From contig NC_135559.1 of assembly GCF_964340395.1 (NCBI RefSeq), forward strand, positions 5,564,001 to 5,628,000: a DNA stretch of 64,000 bases. The letters are read 5' to 3'. The notes beneath the pieces were generated by a model. The model saw only the letters and a list, made by a program, of their open reading frames with translations, searched no databases and was not told where the DNA came from. The DNA comes from Glandiceps talaboti. Lineage: Eukaryota > Hemichordata > Enteropneusta > Spengelidae. Made by a program: the position numbers and the translations under genes. Position 1 is the stretch's first letter; every line of letters begins with the position of its first letter. Of the stretch, positions 13,632-25,493 are shown piece by piece.

Positions 13632-14008
13632 CATAAGGCCTAAAAAAATTGTTTGGTTCCAGTTACCCGACCCCATCTAGTTTTCACTGCGATCCTAAAC
13701 TTTTTTTCTTTTTTTTTTACATATTTGAGAAAAAAGTAATAAAACTTATCGCGAAAATTGTGAAGTCTTGCAAGAAATAGTGGATGTGGAATTTGACAGC
13801 AACTTAAAAACACAATATAAAACTGTTCTTCCAATCTGTAATGGCTGTAAATCTGATGGGAAGAAACCAATAACACAGAGACCACATGGAAAACAACAGG
13901 AAATGTAACTACCTGAACTAGACACTCATACATGAAAAAAAATCTACCTACCCTACCTATTCTAAAATTGAGCATAATTGGAACTACACATATTTTTTTT
14001 AGGCCTAA
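13632..14008. mobile_element. MITE-like interspersed element with AGGCCTAAAAAAA ends
   Basis: It begins AAGGCCTAAAAAAATTG and ends with TTTTTTTTAGGCCTAAG, so the termini are inverted copies. An A/T-rich and GGTTACCCGACCC-like interior lies between. A 111-codon minus-strand frame inside it contains no domain I recognise and is probably not a gene. Confidence 0.5.
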
Positions 14009-14693
14009 GTATGATTAGAATTAAAAGATAACATTTTCAGTGCTAGGACAGAGGGGTGTAATTAGATGTATATTCCTCTAAAAACTAAATAAATATGAAG
14101 ATCTCCTGATACTGACACTTTACCCAATTCGGCACAAACTCCTGGAAATTTGCATTGTCATGGAAACCTGATGTGATGATACAAACAACGCAATTCCACA
14201 CGAAGGAAATGAAATATATAAATGTAATGTTCTTCCTATTGATTTCAAATTGATATTCTTGATATCCTTTTGAAAAAGTATGATGCCATCTTCCTTGATA
14301 TGCATCAATATCATTGCCAACAGATTGTGAAATGAGAAAGAATTTATAGGGAACAAATTTTTTTCAGTGGTTGTTTGGTTTTTACTTCTAAGTTTATAAA
14401 AGAGTAAGAACACCCTTTGATTCATATCCAAATGTGTTTAACATTACAATACAACTTTTATAATCATTCCACTTCAGAAACTTCATGACATAAATTAATT
14501 ACTTTTTAAAAAATTGAAAATTAATATCAATTAAAAATACTAATTAGTTATAAGTGGTTTTTCATTATCAAAGCTTTGACCAAGGCAATAGTAAAGATGG
14601 TTTTTTTTGCATACATTCTGATGAACGTATTTGAAATCTATATCATAATTACATTGCTAAATTCAACTAATAAGGTATCTCACACGCACACTC

Positions 14694-15050
14694 AATCTGA
14701 TTAAAATCTGATGTAGTAAAAGCGGCTAGATGCCGTCATTTACCTCTTGTTTTGTTCCGAGTGATTGCTGCCATCTCACATCTGAACCTGTGTAATAGAC
14801 AATCGCGTTTGAATCTTGCACTTTCGATCACAATGAGCGTTACGTTGGCAGCTGCACACACTGGAGAAATTGAAGCATGCTGATTGGTTGTGAAAACCTT
14901 ACAATATTGTCGACATTCAATGGGATTGTCTATTACACAGGTTCAGATGTGGTAATGTGGCGATCACTCAGAACAAAACAAACAATGGAAATATAGAGGT
15001 AAATAAAGGCAATTAGCCGCTTTCACCACATCAGATTTTAATCAGATTGA
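14694..15050. mobile_element. MITE family 1, copy A (357 bp, long inverted repeats)
   Basis: It starts AATCTGATTAAAATCTGATG and ends with the inverse ATCAGATTTTAATCAGATT. The two halves continue as inverted copies inward (AAGCGGCTA, TTTACCTC, TGTGTAATAGACAAT and their complements), so nearly the whole element folds back. There is no coding capacity. It is the longest of five related copies in this window. Confidence 0.8.
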
Positions 15051-15302
15051 CACACACTGTAACTTTACTTTATAATGAATTCTAACTGAAGTATATTGTT
15101 GTGTGGTTGCTAAACAGTTGTCGTAAGTAAGAGCATAGAACAAATTTGTGTGTTAAATTTCCTTCACATCTACTGTACTGGGTGACTACATTTAGTAAAA
15201 TGCATTTTATCTAGTTTTATTCAAAAGGCAGGAAAGGTAATTCTTTCTTACATCGTTAGATATTTTTGTATGACATTATTGAGTTTGATAGTAAGTTAAA
15301 TC

Positions 15303-15537
15303 GAATTAAAAAATCAGATGTAGCAGGTACGTCTTCATTTCTTTATTTACTTCTTTTTCCTAAATGTTTATTAGCATTTGTTTCAATTTTGTTGTTCCAA
15401 GAGTGAGCACCTCCGAAAAGTGACCGAGACTAAAAACATGAACATGTAATATAAACGACAGTATTCAAGCAAAAAAGAAAGATAATGCTAAAAGTGAATA
15501 AATAGCCGTCCACTACATCGGATTTTGATCAGATTGA
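15303..15537. mobile_element. MITE family 1, copy B (~235 bp)
   Basis: The diverged left end contains AAAATCAGATGTAGCAGG and TTTATTTAC. The right end contains CCACTACATCGGATTTTGAT and CAGATTG. It matches the termini of the copy at 14694-15050. Confidence 0.65.
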
Positions 15538-17665
15538 TAGCAAGCATTATTAGTGATATCAAAACAAGAAATATGTAAAAAAAAATAATCAAATGTCTAT
15601 AACCTTGTTAGTAACAAACCAAACACCTCATTATTTTAGAAATCAAAATAACACATATGGAGATAGAGATTTGTAACGTTTATGATCAGGTACTCTGAAC
15701 AATTATACAACTATTTACAGATAAAGAATGGTAACAATGTTTTCTAATATAATAATTCATGTCTCTGCTAATAATTATATATATATACATGTATACATAC
15801 TGTGAACTGGAAAACTTTCTGAAATTGTTTAGGGGGAAGTAGACTAATAACAGAATAGGAAATTGCAAAGCCGCCATCTTGAATATTATGAATGTTGCAT
15901 CATGGGAAATATGATAAATATGAATCAATCAGTAATGTAAACAATCTTGTTACATTGTTTGTAACCACAAATAATCTTGTCATTGTATAACACCCTCACC
16001 ATTGTAGAAGGTTTATTCTATTGATTGCTCCAGATTAGGTATTGCAATAACTACAGATAATCCCATTGTCCATTGCATCTGAGCATGCTCAGTCTGAATT
16101 GCAAGTTTTCCATTGTGATTTGAATCATTTGTATGTACTAATAATGAATAGAATCATTGATAAGAGTGGCTTCTCTTACATGATGTACTTGTATACCCAT
16201 CATTTCGTTTCCATGAGCTTAACTACATAGTTTAAAACAAATACTGTTCCCATCATTTTATTTTCATGAGCTTAACTACGTAGTTTAAAAAAAATAGTGT
16301 TCAGTCTGTAGCTGAAATTTTGAATTACAAGTGATTGCAGCTCTGAAAATTAATATGACGAAAGTCCAAAGGCAAGTTTGTACCTATTGGTTTCCAACTT
16401 TGAATTTATCTACTGCATAGTGAAATCTAGTATAACAGCATCACAAATTCAGTATTTTTTGTAGATTTTGTAAAATGTTAACCCTTTTTCTCGACTACTC
16501 TTCTCATGTTGTAGTTTTACATGGACAGATTGTTTGTCGCCAGTACTCCTCGTGGAAGAAAAAAACTACTCAAATTATTCAGTATAAATATTCTCCAATT
16601 CACAGTCATTACTGCAACAGAGTTTGACATCTCGTCTTCCAGGTTTGTGACATGAACACGTACAATTCAAGTAGTTTAAGAAATAATGAGATATTAAAAT
16701 AACTAAATATTTTAAAAACTATGACGTTAATGTCCTGGTGCTGTTGACATAGTGATAGATAAAATCATGTTGTGCAATTAAATACTTGTGAATTTTTCCC
16801 TTGCAGTTCACAGTAACTTTAGTTGGAACGAATTTCTGTAACACACTATGACAAACAGGATATTTTATCCCTGTGACTTTGTACCTACAGTACTTTACAT
16901 TGAATGATAATTCTTGCAGATAGCTTATTTAGCAAATGATAATATGTAAATGAGATTCTAAATATGTGCCATTGAATAAGAATATGTAAATGAGATACTA
17001 AATATGCGTCTTGACGAATCCTAAGGGTCTACGGTAAATGCTGTGTTCACTCTTATGTATTACATGTAGAATAGCCTGAAAATTTCTTAGTGATCATTAC
17101 AGGTTCAAACCTCTCTGGACAATTAGAGATTCTAGTCACTTATGTTAATGTATTCCCTTCTTCATCTGCCCAAATGTCAGGTGATATAGAAAACAATTTA
17201 TCACTCTTCCAAATTTTGAATAAATTAGTCAAAGCTGTAAAGTCAAGGATGCTAATGATTTCAGTTAAATAGTAATTACTATTAGTAAAGTTTTGGTAAA
17301 AGAAAATATAATTTAGATGGCGCTACAACTAATGTTTCTTCCTTGATGGTGCCTACAGAATAACTCACTCCCAAATAACTGATAGGCAATTATATTTATA
17401 GATATAAATTTGACAGATGTTCGGTCATTTTTTTTCATCGTGATATCATGTTTTCACATATCTTTAAAATAATGTTTTGCATGGTTTGCTGTGTTGTAAA
17501 TTTGTACTGAAAATAAAAAATGTTTTGACGACAATACTCAAATATCTCTGTAAATAACACAATATTAAAGCAAATGTAAAATTTAATAAACATGTAGTAT
17601 ATTGATACTGTGCTCATTCAGAAAATGTTACCATTTGTCCGTTTGTGCACTCCTGTAAATATCCA

Positions 17666-17861
17666 CTCTGATTGAAATCTGATGTAGTGAACTTGGTGTG
17701 ATTTTTTTATTTACCTCTCTTTCCTATGTTCTTTTGTTGTTCTGTGAGCTGAGGGCCTAGTACATTGGTGTTGACAGAACAAATAAGAACAACGACAATA
17801 AAAGAATTAGGTAAATAAACAAATTGTGCCAAGTTCACTACATCAGATTTTACTCAAATTG
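17666..17861. mobile_element. MITE family 1, copy C (196 bp)
   Basis: It starts CTCTGATTGAAATCTGATG, then TAGTGAACTTGG. It ends CCAAGTTCACTACATCAGAT, then TTTACTCAAATT. A short variable centre is flanked by the family's TTTACCTC / AGGTAAATAAA pair. Confidence 0.8.
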
Positions 17862-18738
17862 GTAATATCTAAAATGTAATATTTATGACTAAAAACAGAA
17901 CTGAGTGTTTTCTTTTCAGACAAACATTCTAAAATTGTTTGAGATACATTTCAATTAGATAAGAGTTGGTTTATGTTAGTGAATGTAATGTAAAACAAAT
18001 TTTGATCTTGGTAAATATGGACTGCCATCTTAGATGGTATGTTTTTTACTCAGCCCATTCAAAACTAACCTAGCTAGATACACATCTAAATGTCTGCTCC
18101 AGATTGTTTATGTTTGACAGTACATTTCAAAAAACAAATGATAAGGAAAGAAGGCTTCCTGAATTTGTATAATTTTTCAAATATTTAGTATGTTCCTGTG
18201 AAAGTCGCTTTGTACATTACATATATCTACCTACAGTATATAGAATGGATATCCAACTACCATGATGCATTGTTTGTGCAATGATATCCAAAAAAATTGT
18301 TTTGTAAAGTGGTTGCAGGATGCCATGGCAACCCCTGTAGTGCCAAGGGGCAATAAGGAGCTTCACAACCTTGCTAGTATATAGGACGTCCATATTGAAA
18401 TTAATGATCTGATTGACAGCTTGTATTGAGGCAGATGTAACTGCCATGCTGCTATTTGTAGATGTGTGCAGACAATCAAATGTTTTGTATGGAGTTTATA
18501 TCAGCACATACTTGTCGTAGAGTGAACAGTCTAACTGGTATTATCAATATTTATTATAATAATTGTAACATTTTAATGGAAACAATTGTGTATTTATTTC
18601 TCATCTATTTATTTTAACACAAAAATAGCTATATTGAATTAATAATGAACTGATATTGACTCGATTGGACAGGTATTTGGTACCTGAAATAAATTTGAAT
18701 GGAAACAAATTACTCGGTGTGTTGTTGTTTTTTTATTT

Positions 18739-18796
18739 TGATGGTGGTGGTGGTGGTGTCTCTGAATTAACCTTGAATGGAAACAATTGCTTCATG

Positions 18797-18842
<46 letters not shown>

Positions 18843-18915
18843 GCTGTTGCTGTTGCTGTTGCTGCTGTGGTTGTTGGTGTTGTTGTTGGTGGTGGTGGTG
18901 GTGGTGGTGGTGGTG

Positions 18916-18951
<36 letters not shown>

Positions 18952-18966
18952 GTACTTACTAGTAGT
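18739..18966. repeat. Compound trinucleotide microsatellite (GTT/GCT/GGT/GTA)
   Basis: Runs of GTT change to GTTGCT, then GGT, then AGT units over more than 150 bases. Long homopeptide frames in several phases on both strands are artefacts of the repeat. Confidence 0.95.
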
Positions 18967-20184
18967 AGTAATTCTGTGTGTGTTAAATGTACAATATAAA
19001 ATTCTTTCCTGTTTGCATAACATTTCCACAATAGCATATTGAGTATACCAATATTACCTTGTCAGTGTGCCCTCCATAATAACATGAAGCACCAGAGACA
19101 TAGAGCAATTTCTAGTAACACACCAAAATATTGATGCTCCCTATATCTAACCATGTGACTCACAAGAAAACCAGGGGGGTTTATCACAACAAAAACATGT
19201 CTTACAATAGAACAAAATGAATTCTTCTGTTGCGTAAAAATGTATTGTGTTTCTAAATGTGAGAAGGTAAATCCATACTACTTATGTTATTCCTAGAGTA
19301 TATGAAACAAAAAATCCATGTATACTTATTGGTTGTGTAGATGTATTTTTTTCATAAATAATACAGCTGTTTTATCAAGCACATAAACTGTCATACTTTT
19401 AATAGTATTTATATGTGCTCAAATCACCTAGTAATATTGAATAAGGTGATGAATGCATTCTTGTGGATATTTGTAAGGATAACATATACAGAAATAACCC
19501 ACAAATTCTATGTTAATTCTAATTTTGATCAGATATTTCTATAGGGCCGGGGGGGGGGGTTGTCATTTTAAAAAATGGGGTGCCGATCATGGAAAAATCT
19601 GCCGATCGACAGACTAGACCCACACACAGACCAGAGGTGTTTGTAAATAAGGTTCGTCGAATATAATAACGAAAGTTAACCTAGTAAGAGAGACTTGTTA
19701 GTTTAGCGACCACTGCCACCCGTTGATAGATCGATACCCGGGAACTGATTCCAAATATGAGCAACGGCGTCGATCGATCATGGTCATAGTACTCTAAGGT
19801 TACATGGGGTCATGAACCGATGTTTAGCGCCCTCAAATCATAATAAACATAATAATTCAGTCAAGTACGACTCGACTCCGAGGCATATTATATAGGAATA
19901 TATAGGAAAATTATATAGGAAACGTATCGGTAGCGAAATTTATCAAGTGAGTTGTGATCTAGGGAAACAGCTTGACAAGTCTACCATCGAGAAAACTCAG
20001 CTGTGTGTACCGAAATACATGTAAGTACGTGGCATAATGAACAGACTGCACTCACACCATCCATGACCTGCCAAGGTCACTATGCGCTGCTCCATCAGCT
20101 GTCGCTGATAATCTACGGTGTTGGGCTCGGTACAGGAGGTAGTGTTATAGTCAGTTTATTACTAATAACTGTAATATGATTTCT

Positions 20185-20556
20185 TTGTATTTGAGCTCTC
20201 ATTTCTTGTTCTTGAACTTAGTATCGTGCCGGGGTTTGCACTCAAAAACGTGCTGAAAACTCGAACACAGACGAGTGGGATGTATTGTATAAAATCCGAA
20301 TCGTACAAGTTGGGCAGATATATCTTCTAATTATCCGCCTAATACCGGCCAGGTATTAGACTTTCCTTACTCTAACTTTAATTACGGATCTCTCATGACC
20401 TACCTAATGGTCCAAAGTATCCTAATCTATCTCTCTCTAAAATAGCAAGGCACCACATGAATTTGTAACGTATTTGGGTACTCAAACCTGTTTGTTTGCA
20501 TGAAAAAGTGCAAACCCAAGAACAATGAAAAGCTCAAAAACAAAAAAACTAACGCT
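20185..20556. mobile_element. Inverted-repeat element, MITE-like (~370 bp)
   Basis: The left part reads TTTGAGCTCTCATTTCTTG, then GGGGTTTGCACTC. The right part reads GTGCAAACCCAAGAACAATG, then AAAAGCTCAAA, which is the inverse. No target duplication could be settled by eye. Confidence 0.55.
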
Positions 20557-20828
20557 ACTACAGCACAGAGGTGACTGTGGTACATAGATGTCGATAGAAT
20601 GTATGTGTGTATTGATCACAAACATCCATAACCCGTGATACCTTGCAAAATATTATAAATTGTCCATATTTTTATTAATAGTATGTAGATAGCAGATATG
20701 TGAATGGAACCCAGCCGGTGGAGTACTATAATGTGTGTAGCAGTGGCATTACCTTTTTAAAATAGATGTTTCAATGATGAATTAATATACTATTGATATC
20801 ATTGATGTTGGTATGATTCTGACATTAA

Positions 20829-21168
20829 AGTGGTCATATGGATGAGGATTGAATATTTATTTTGGATTTTTTAATTTATAAAACAATTTTATCATGACTT
20901 CCTATTTGTAAAATCAATGGGGAAACAACATTTGTCAAGTCCGTATTCGTTAGTCAATAAATTGCAAAAGATTAATAAATGTGTAAAATGTTTGTTACTG
21001 TACGTACAATAACAAACATTTTACAACATTTTTTAAGCTTATTGAGTTACAAACATAGACTTAATGTTGTTTCACATTGGTGTTTCAAGTAGGAAGTCAT
21101 GATAAAATGTTTTTATAACCTAAAAATCCTAAATGAATACCAAATCCGAGCTCATTCATATGGCCACT
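20829..21168. mobile_element. MITE with TTAA target duplication (340 bp)
   Basis: TTAA at 20825-20828 and 21169-21172 flanks termini AGTGGTCATATGGATGAG and CTCATTCATATGGCCACT. The inverted homology continues inward (TTTATCATGACTTCCTA and its complement) to a centre near 21005. The TTAA footprint is typical of piggyBac-type transposition, though the termini are not the usual CCC type. It is non-autonomous. Confidence 0.75.
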
Positions 21169-21172
21169 TTAA

Positions 21173-21810
21173 ATCTGATTTTTGGAAATGGATACCAAGT
21201 CTTGATTGACACAAATTACAGCGTCGTCGTCCCCCCCCCCCCCCCCCCCCGGATATCTTATTCAAAGTAAAAGTCAATACCATATACCATATACCATACA
21301 CGTTCCATGGTGTTACACATAACAGTGTACAGACTGAACATAAGCAATGAAGCATAACAATTAAGACTATGTTTTGCCCATTGTTAAGACTCCTTCATAA
21401 TGTCAATTCCTTCCTTGTGGACCACTAACTATTTTTGGATTTTGGGACAATATAGATCAAGAAAATAGTTTGCAAAAGTATGTATGGACATATTTGTAGA
21501 TGAGCTAGTGGATTTCAACTATAGGTCTTGAAACCTGGAGAAAGCATTACCCTTGTATCGCCAAAACAATTGTTGTAACCTTTTGATATAAATTAAATAA
21601 TTGTTATATATACTGACAATTATACCATGCACAAGCCAAGTTGAACCAAAAAATATGGAATATATATCCTGGTAGTTCTATGTCATGACAACATGTGTCT
21701 ATGTCATGACAATGTGTGTCTACATCATTGGTTCTGCTGTGTTCCAAATGAGTCAAAACATTCAAAATTGCTACTACTTTTTCTTTGCTATTACTGGCGC
21801 TGGTATAATT
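21173..21810. other. Upstream flank of TMEM180 copy 1
   Basis: Non-coding. It holds a C homopolymer near 21230-21250 and short direct repeats (CATATACCATATACCATA). A 5' UTR exon of copy 1 may lie here or further upstream, since coding exon 1 opens with an acceptor; I cannot identify it. Confidence 0.4.
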
Positions 21811-21965
21811 ATGTTATTCTCCAATATTTTTCTCAATTCAGCTGGAAAATACTCGGGACCTAAGGGTTTTGTCACTACTCGTCTAGTGACTTGTAGTGAC
21901 AAGACCCTTTATAGTTCACTCATATTTTCCTTGACTGAACGGAGAAAAATATTGGGGAGTAACAT
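21811..21965. mobile_element. Small foldback MITE abutting TMEM180 copy 1 exon 1
   Basis: Ends ATGTTATTCTCCAATATTTT and AAAATATTGGGGAGTAACAT are inverted copies. The arms continue (GGAAAATA, GGGTTTTGTCACTAC and complements) to a centre near 21885. It ends 25 bases before the acceptor AG at 21990-21991. Confidence 0.75.
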
Positions 21966-22011
21966 CTAATTATTCTTGTCGTATTTTACAGGTCTACTCA
22001 GCAGGTCAAAA

Positions 22012-25000
22012 ATGGCAACATCAGGTCAAAGGTCATCAGTTCATTGGAATGCTGTAGCATTCAGTGCGTCAACTCTGGCATCAGCCATGATGAATTCTGT
22101 CTTCCAGTTTTATTATGTCAAGTTATTCCTAAACCATTACCACATCAGTCAACCCATGTTTCACTGGGCTCAGATTATATATTCAGTATGGAATGCAGTC
22201 AATGATCCATTGTGTGGATACTTCCAGGATAATTCTAAACTTGACATATTCCGTGTAAGACGTCTGTCCATTCTCTACGGAGCGCCACTCTTCGCACTCA
22301 GCTTTCTGCTACCTTGGTTTCCATGGCAACAAAGCAGTACTGGCGGCTGGTTGGTTGGACTCCATCTCCTTGTTAGTTTATGTTGTTATGATGCACTTTT
22401 TACATTTGTGTTACTCGCACACTGTGCGATTTTCACAGAAATGTCAAAGCAACATAGTGTTCGCTTACGTCTCATACGATACAGCAGAGTGGCATCCATG
22501 ATTGGGTCAACTGCAGTTCTTTTCTCAGAAGTCATATCGGACAGTCTTCAAAATATGAACACTTTTCGCACATATTGTGTTGTAATTGCAATTCTTAGCT
22601 GGTGGTTTTTGAGGTATACAGGGAAGAATGTGACAACACACTATGATATCGCTTCAAACACTGACAGTAAAGAACTAGATGAAAATAAGGCGACAAATGA
22701 TTCAAGCATATGGAAGTTATCATGGCAGATAATAAAACAAAAGAACTTCCTTTTATTTGTGATGATGAATTTCTGTCAAGTTTTTCACGTTACCTACCGT
22801 ATTAACTTTCTTGCCATATTTGGTGATGCTCTTATACCACAAGAGGATGTGTTACCTGTTGTACGAAAGTTTGTGTATGGTTCTGCTTTCCTTTTACCTC
22901 AGGTAAGATTATATTTTTTAACAAAAATGAACATGTACGGCAACTTATTCACACTCTCATAAAGGTTTTCAGTCCCCAGAAGGAGTACTATTACCATGGA
23001 CTCCATCCATCCGTGCATGCTTCCATCCGTTTGTCTGTAATACAATATTTCTTTGATATGCAATGCTATATCCAATTTCTTTCAAACTTGGCACAAAGGT
23101 GACAATTCATATGGGACATGTGAGTGGCATTTTGTTTTTACCACATAATTATGCAAATTTGACCAAATGGCAGCCATATTTGTGGTAGAGCATAACTCAA
23201 AAACTGTAATACGCTAAGACTCCATTCAAGTGGCTACCCTATATTATCAGATGTAAGCTTTCTTTTGGACCTTGACCTTGACTAATCATAACATCAAGCC
23301 ATTTCATGCATATCACAGAGATTTTGTAGTTTTTATTAGTTGCCACCAAATTCTTTTTAAATCATGCCACCATTGTCATATAGCAGTAGAGTATTTGAGG
23401 GTGGAGGGGGAGGGAGAGGGGAAGTGTCTTCTATGAAGACTTGTGTTAATGTCAGTTGAAGTGGGTCAAATGTACCCAAGTTCCCTATGTGTTTTTATGG
23501 GTGTTACCCGCCAGAAATGTGGTGAAAAGGTATGCAAATCTGTTTAAATTTTACCTGATTTGTCGTCCCGTTCCCCCCCCCCCCCCTCCTTACAGGAGTC
23601 TAAGCCTTGGTAAAATCACTTGCTATGAAAACTTTAAAACATAATAAAATGACATGTTTCTTTTCTTGTAGATGTTGACACTTCTGGGTAGCAACCTAGT
23701 TGGCAAACTAGGTTCCTATAGAGTCATACTTGCATCATTTTATATCAAAGTTGGTACATCTGTCTTTATGTTTTGTATTGGAAGATCTCATACATGGTTC
23801 CTGACTACCTTCTTACTTGTTGATGTGTAAGTACAATAAACACATTTTGGAATTTATATTTATCCTACCACTTAGGAAGCCTTTCATTTTGATAAAAATT
23901 TCTTCATACCTAATCCCTGTGTGTGCATCAGCAGTTTTTGGTAACTATGGTGACAGTCTACTGTAATTCAGCTATACTTATAGTGGCTTGAAATCAGCTA
24001 TCTTTGGTATCCATGGTAACAGTGTACTGCCACTCATTTATTTACAGTGACTTGACATCAACCATCTTTGGTATCCATGGCAACAATGTAAATGTACTGT
24101 AAATTATTTATTTACAGTAGCTTGACATCAGCCATCTTTGGTATCCATGGTAATAATGCAGTGTAATTTGTTTATTTATAGTGCCTTATCGTCAGCCATT
24201 TTTAGTCTCTTTAACATGCCTTTAGCTGATATCATTGATGAAGATGTTGTGAAACACAAGAGAAAGTAAGTATAACTACCTGGTAACTTTAATCATTTCT
24301 CATTGTGATAACTATTAAAATGATATTTTCCAATCAAATTTTTTACTCACAAGTGGATCCCAACTTTTTTCTTGACATCTCACAGTTCAATGTGGTTTGG
24401 AAACAATGCAGTTACCACTATTAATACCCAATTTTCCCTGCTTTCCGCAATCATTTTATATAACATCCATATCAAGTGTGAAGTAACACAGGTTTAATTA
24501 CAAGGTCCATCTAAACACCCACCACCACTCTCGTCAGAACATTACAGTTATAGTCCCTGGTGGACCAATTTTGGAAGTGAAGACTACAAGGTACAAGGTA
24601 TAAGACTAGCATGTGGCCTTTCCAACTGCAGTCAATTTGTTTCTACAATGTTGTCAGTTTACAAACAGCAAACAAACCATTGAAAACTAACTGTAGCCCA
24701 TACATGAAGTTTTTTTGATCAGCTCTATCTGATGCTTCAGTCTCATTCACTGATTTCATTGAGGAAAACAGTTTAACCCCCAAATTGACTGTTATTTCAT
24801 TTCAGATCACCATTATCATCTATGGTATTTGGTACCAATGCACTGTTTACCAAACCAGCTCAGTCTATAGCACCCATTATGGTTGTTAGTATTTTGAATA
24901 CCTATGACTACCAATCACTGGTGTCAGATGGACATGTCAACCAAGGCAGTCAAGAACTCTTTGATGTCATGTTTACATTAGTCTGTGTGGTTCCCATGGT

Positions 25001-25088
25001 GATGGGAGCATTACAAATCCTAATATGGTCACGATACCAACTCAAGAATTGTCATTTGCAGACATCACAGACAGGGGAAAAAGTTTAG
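22012..25088 (+). CDS. TMEM180: TMEM180/MFSD13A-like membrane transporter, copy 1
   Basis: Four coding exons: 22012-22902, 23672-23826, 24182-24265 and 24806-25088, all GT-AG with phases 0, 2 and 2, give 470 residues. This is slightly shorter than the vertebrate protein. It is a multi-pass major-facilitator-like protein of the GPH sugar:cation symporter fold; its substrate is unknown. The segment NAVNDPLCGYFQD (residues 61-73) is the cytosolic loop motif typical of that group. Many hydrophobic helices follow (FLLPWF, LHLLVSLCCYDALFTFVLL, FLAIFGDALI, MLTLLGSNLVG). The ATG at 22012 is chosen because the in-frame ATG at 21976 lies upstream of the acceptor AG at 21990-21991; a non-coding 5' exon is therefore expected. 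A tandem paralogue at 39199-41970 has identical intron positions. ATTAAA near 25228 is the only polyadenylation-like signal I noticed. Intron 2 contains multiplied acceptor-like units. Confidence 0.9.
23920..24200 (+). repeat. Tandem ~64-70-bp units copying the exon 3 acceptor of TMEM180 copy 1
   Basis: Units carry TTTACAG or TTATAG, then TGRCTTGACATCARCCATC, then TTTGGTATCCATGG. AGs fall at 23983, 24047 and 24117, before the genuine acceptor at 24181. The bases after each AG resemble the start of exon 3, and resemble the same exon of the paralogue (CATCAGCCATATTTGGTAT) even more closely. A more degenerate unit precedes them near 23928. Confidence 0.75.
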
Positions 25089-25493
25089 CAGCAAGGATAT
25101 TTTACAAATTCATCATTTTCAAGGGAAATATTAGTTAATGTTTTACTTCGCAGATATATATGTATGGGTTTTAATCAACACATAGTTTAAATTAAAATTA
25201 CTGAATTGTATTTCTTGATAATAGTATAGAGATATTAAAATATATTATTGACCACCTGTACAAAGTGAAGAAGTTCTTTAACTACAATGTATATAACAAG
25301 TAACATGTTTATGAAATACTTTTTTTTCCTTTTTTGTTATAAAATGCTAAAGTGAACAATAGGTCATAAGAAATGACCAGGTCATGTACAGATATAGGCA
25401 GCAAAGCACTGTATAAGTAAATCTCATGAGCCAAAGCAGTGGTTCACAGCAGCAGCTTAAGAGTATGTTAGAGTATCTTCTGTTACTTCAGGG

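Larger units (their letters stand above)
15538..20184. other. Intergenic region, no recognisable gene
   Basis: Apart from the MITE at 17666-17861 and the microsatellite at 18739-18966, I see no exon with splice context or family similarity. 19.5-20.2 kb is less AT-rich and contains a G run near 19549; it could be a promoter-like or 5' UTR region of the downstream TMEM180 copy, but nothing shows this. Confidence 0.45.

Noticed and set aside
13640-13975. 111-codon minus-strand frame
   Set aside because: It lies inside a dispersed inverted-repeat element, has a Lys/Phe-rich low-complexity end from A/T runs, and no known domain.
18656-19037. Long poly-Cys, poly-Val, poly-Leu, poly-Gln and poly-Thr frames on both strands
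   Set aside because: All come from one trinucleotide microsatellite read in different phases.
21230-21250. C and G homopolymers here and near 19549, 23572, 26719 and 27552
   Set aside because: Simple sequence and likely length-uncertain in the assembly. No further structure was found around them.
21976-22011. Upstream in-frame ATG for TMEM180 copy 1 (and 39058 for copy 2)
   Set aside because: Both lie before clear acceptor sites (AG at 21990-21991 and 39173-39174), so they are intronic.
22965-23350. Possible dispersed repeat in TMEM180 copy 1 intron 1 (CCATCCATCCGTGCATGCTT, CAAACTTGGCACAAAGGTGA)
   Set aside because: It looks like sequence seen in many invertebrate interspersed repeats, but only one copy is in the window and no termini can be defined.
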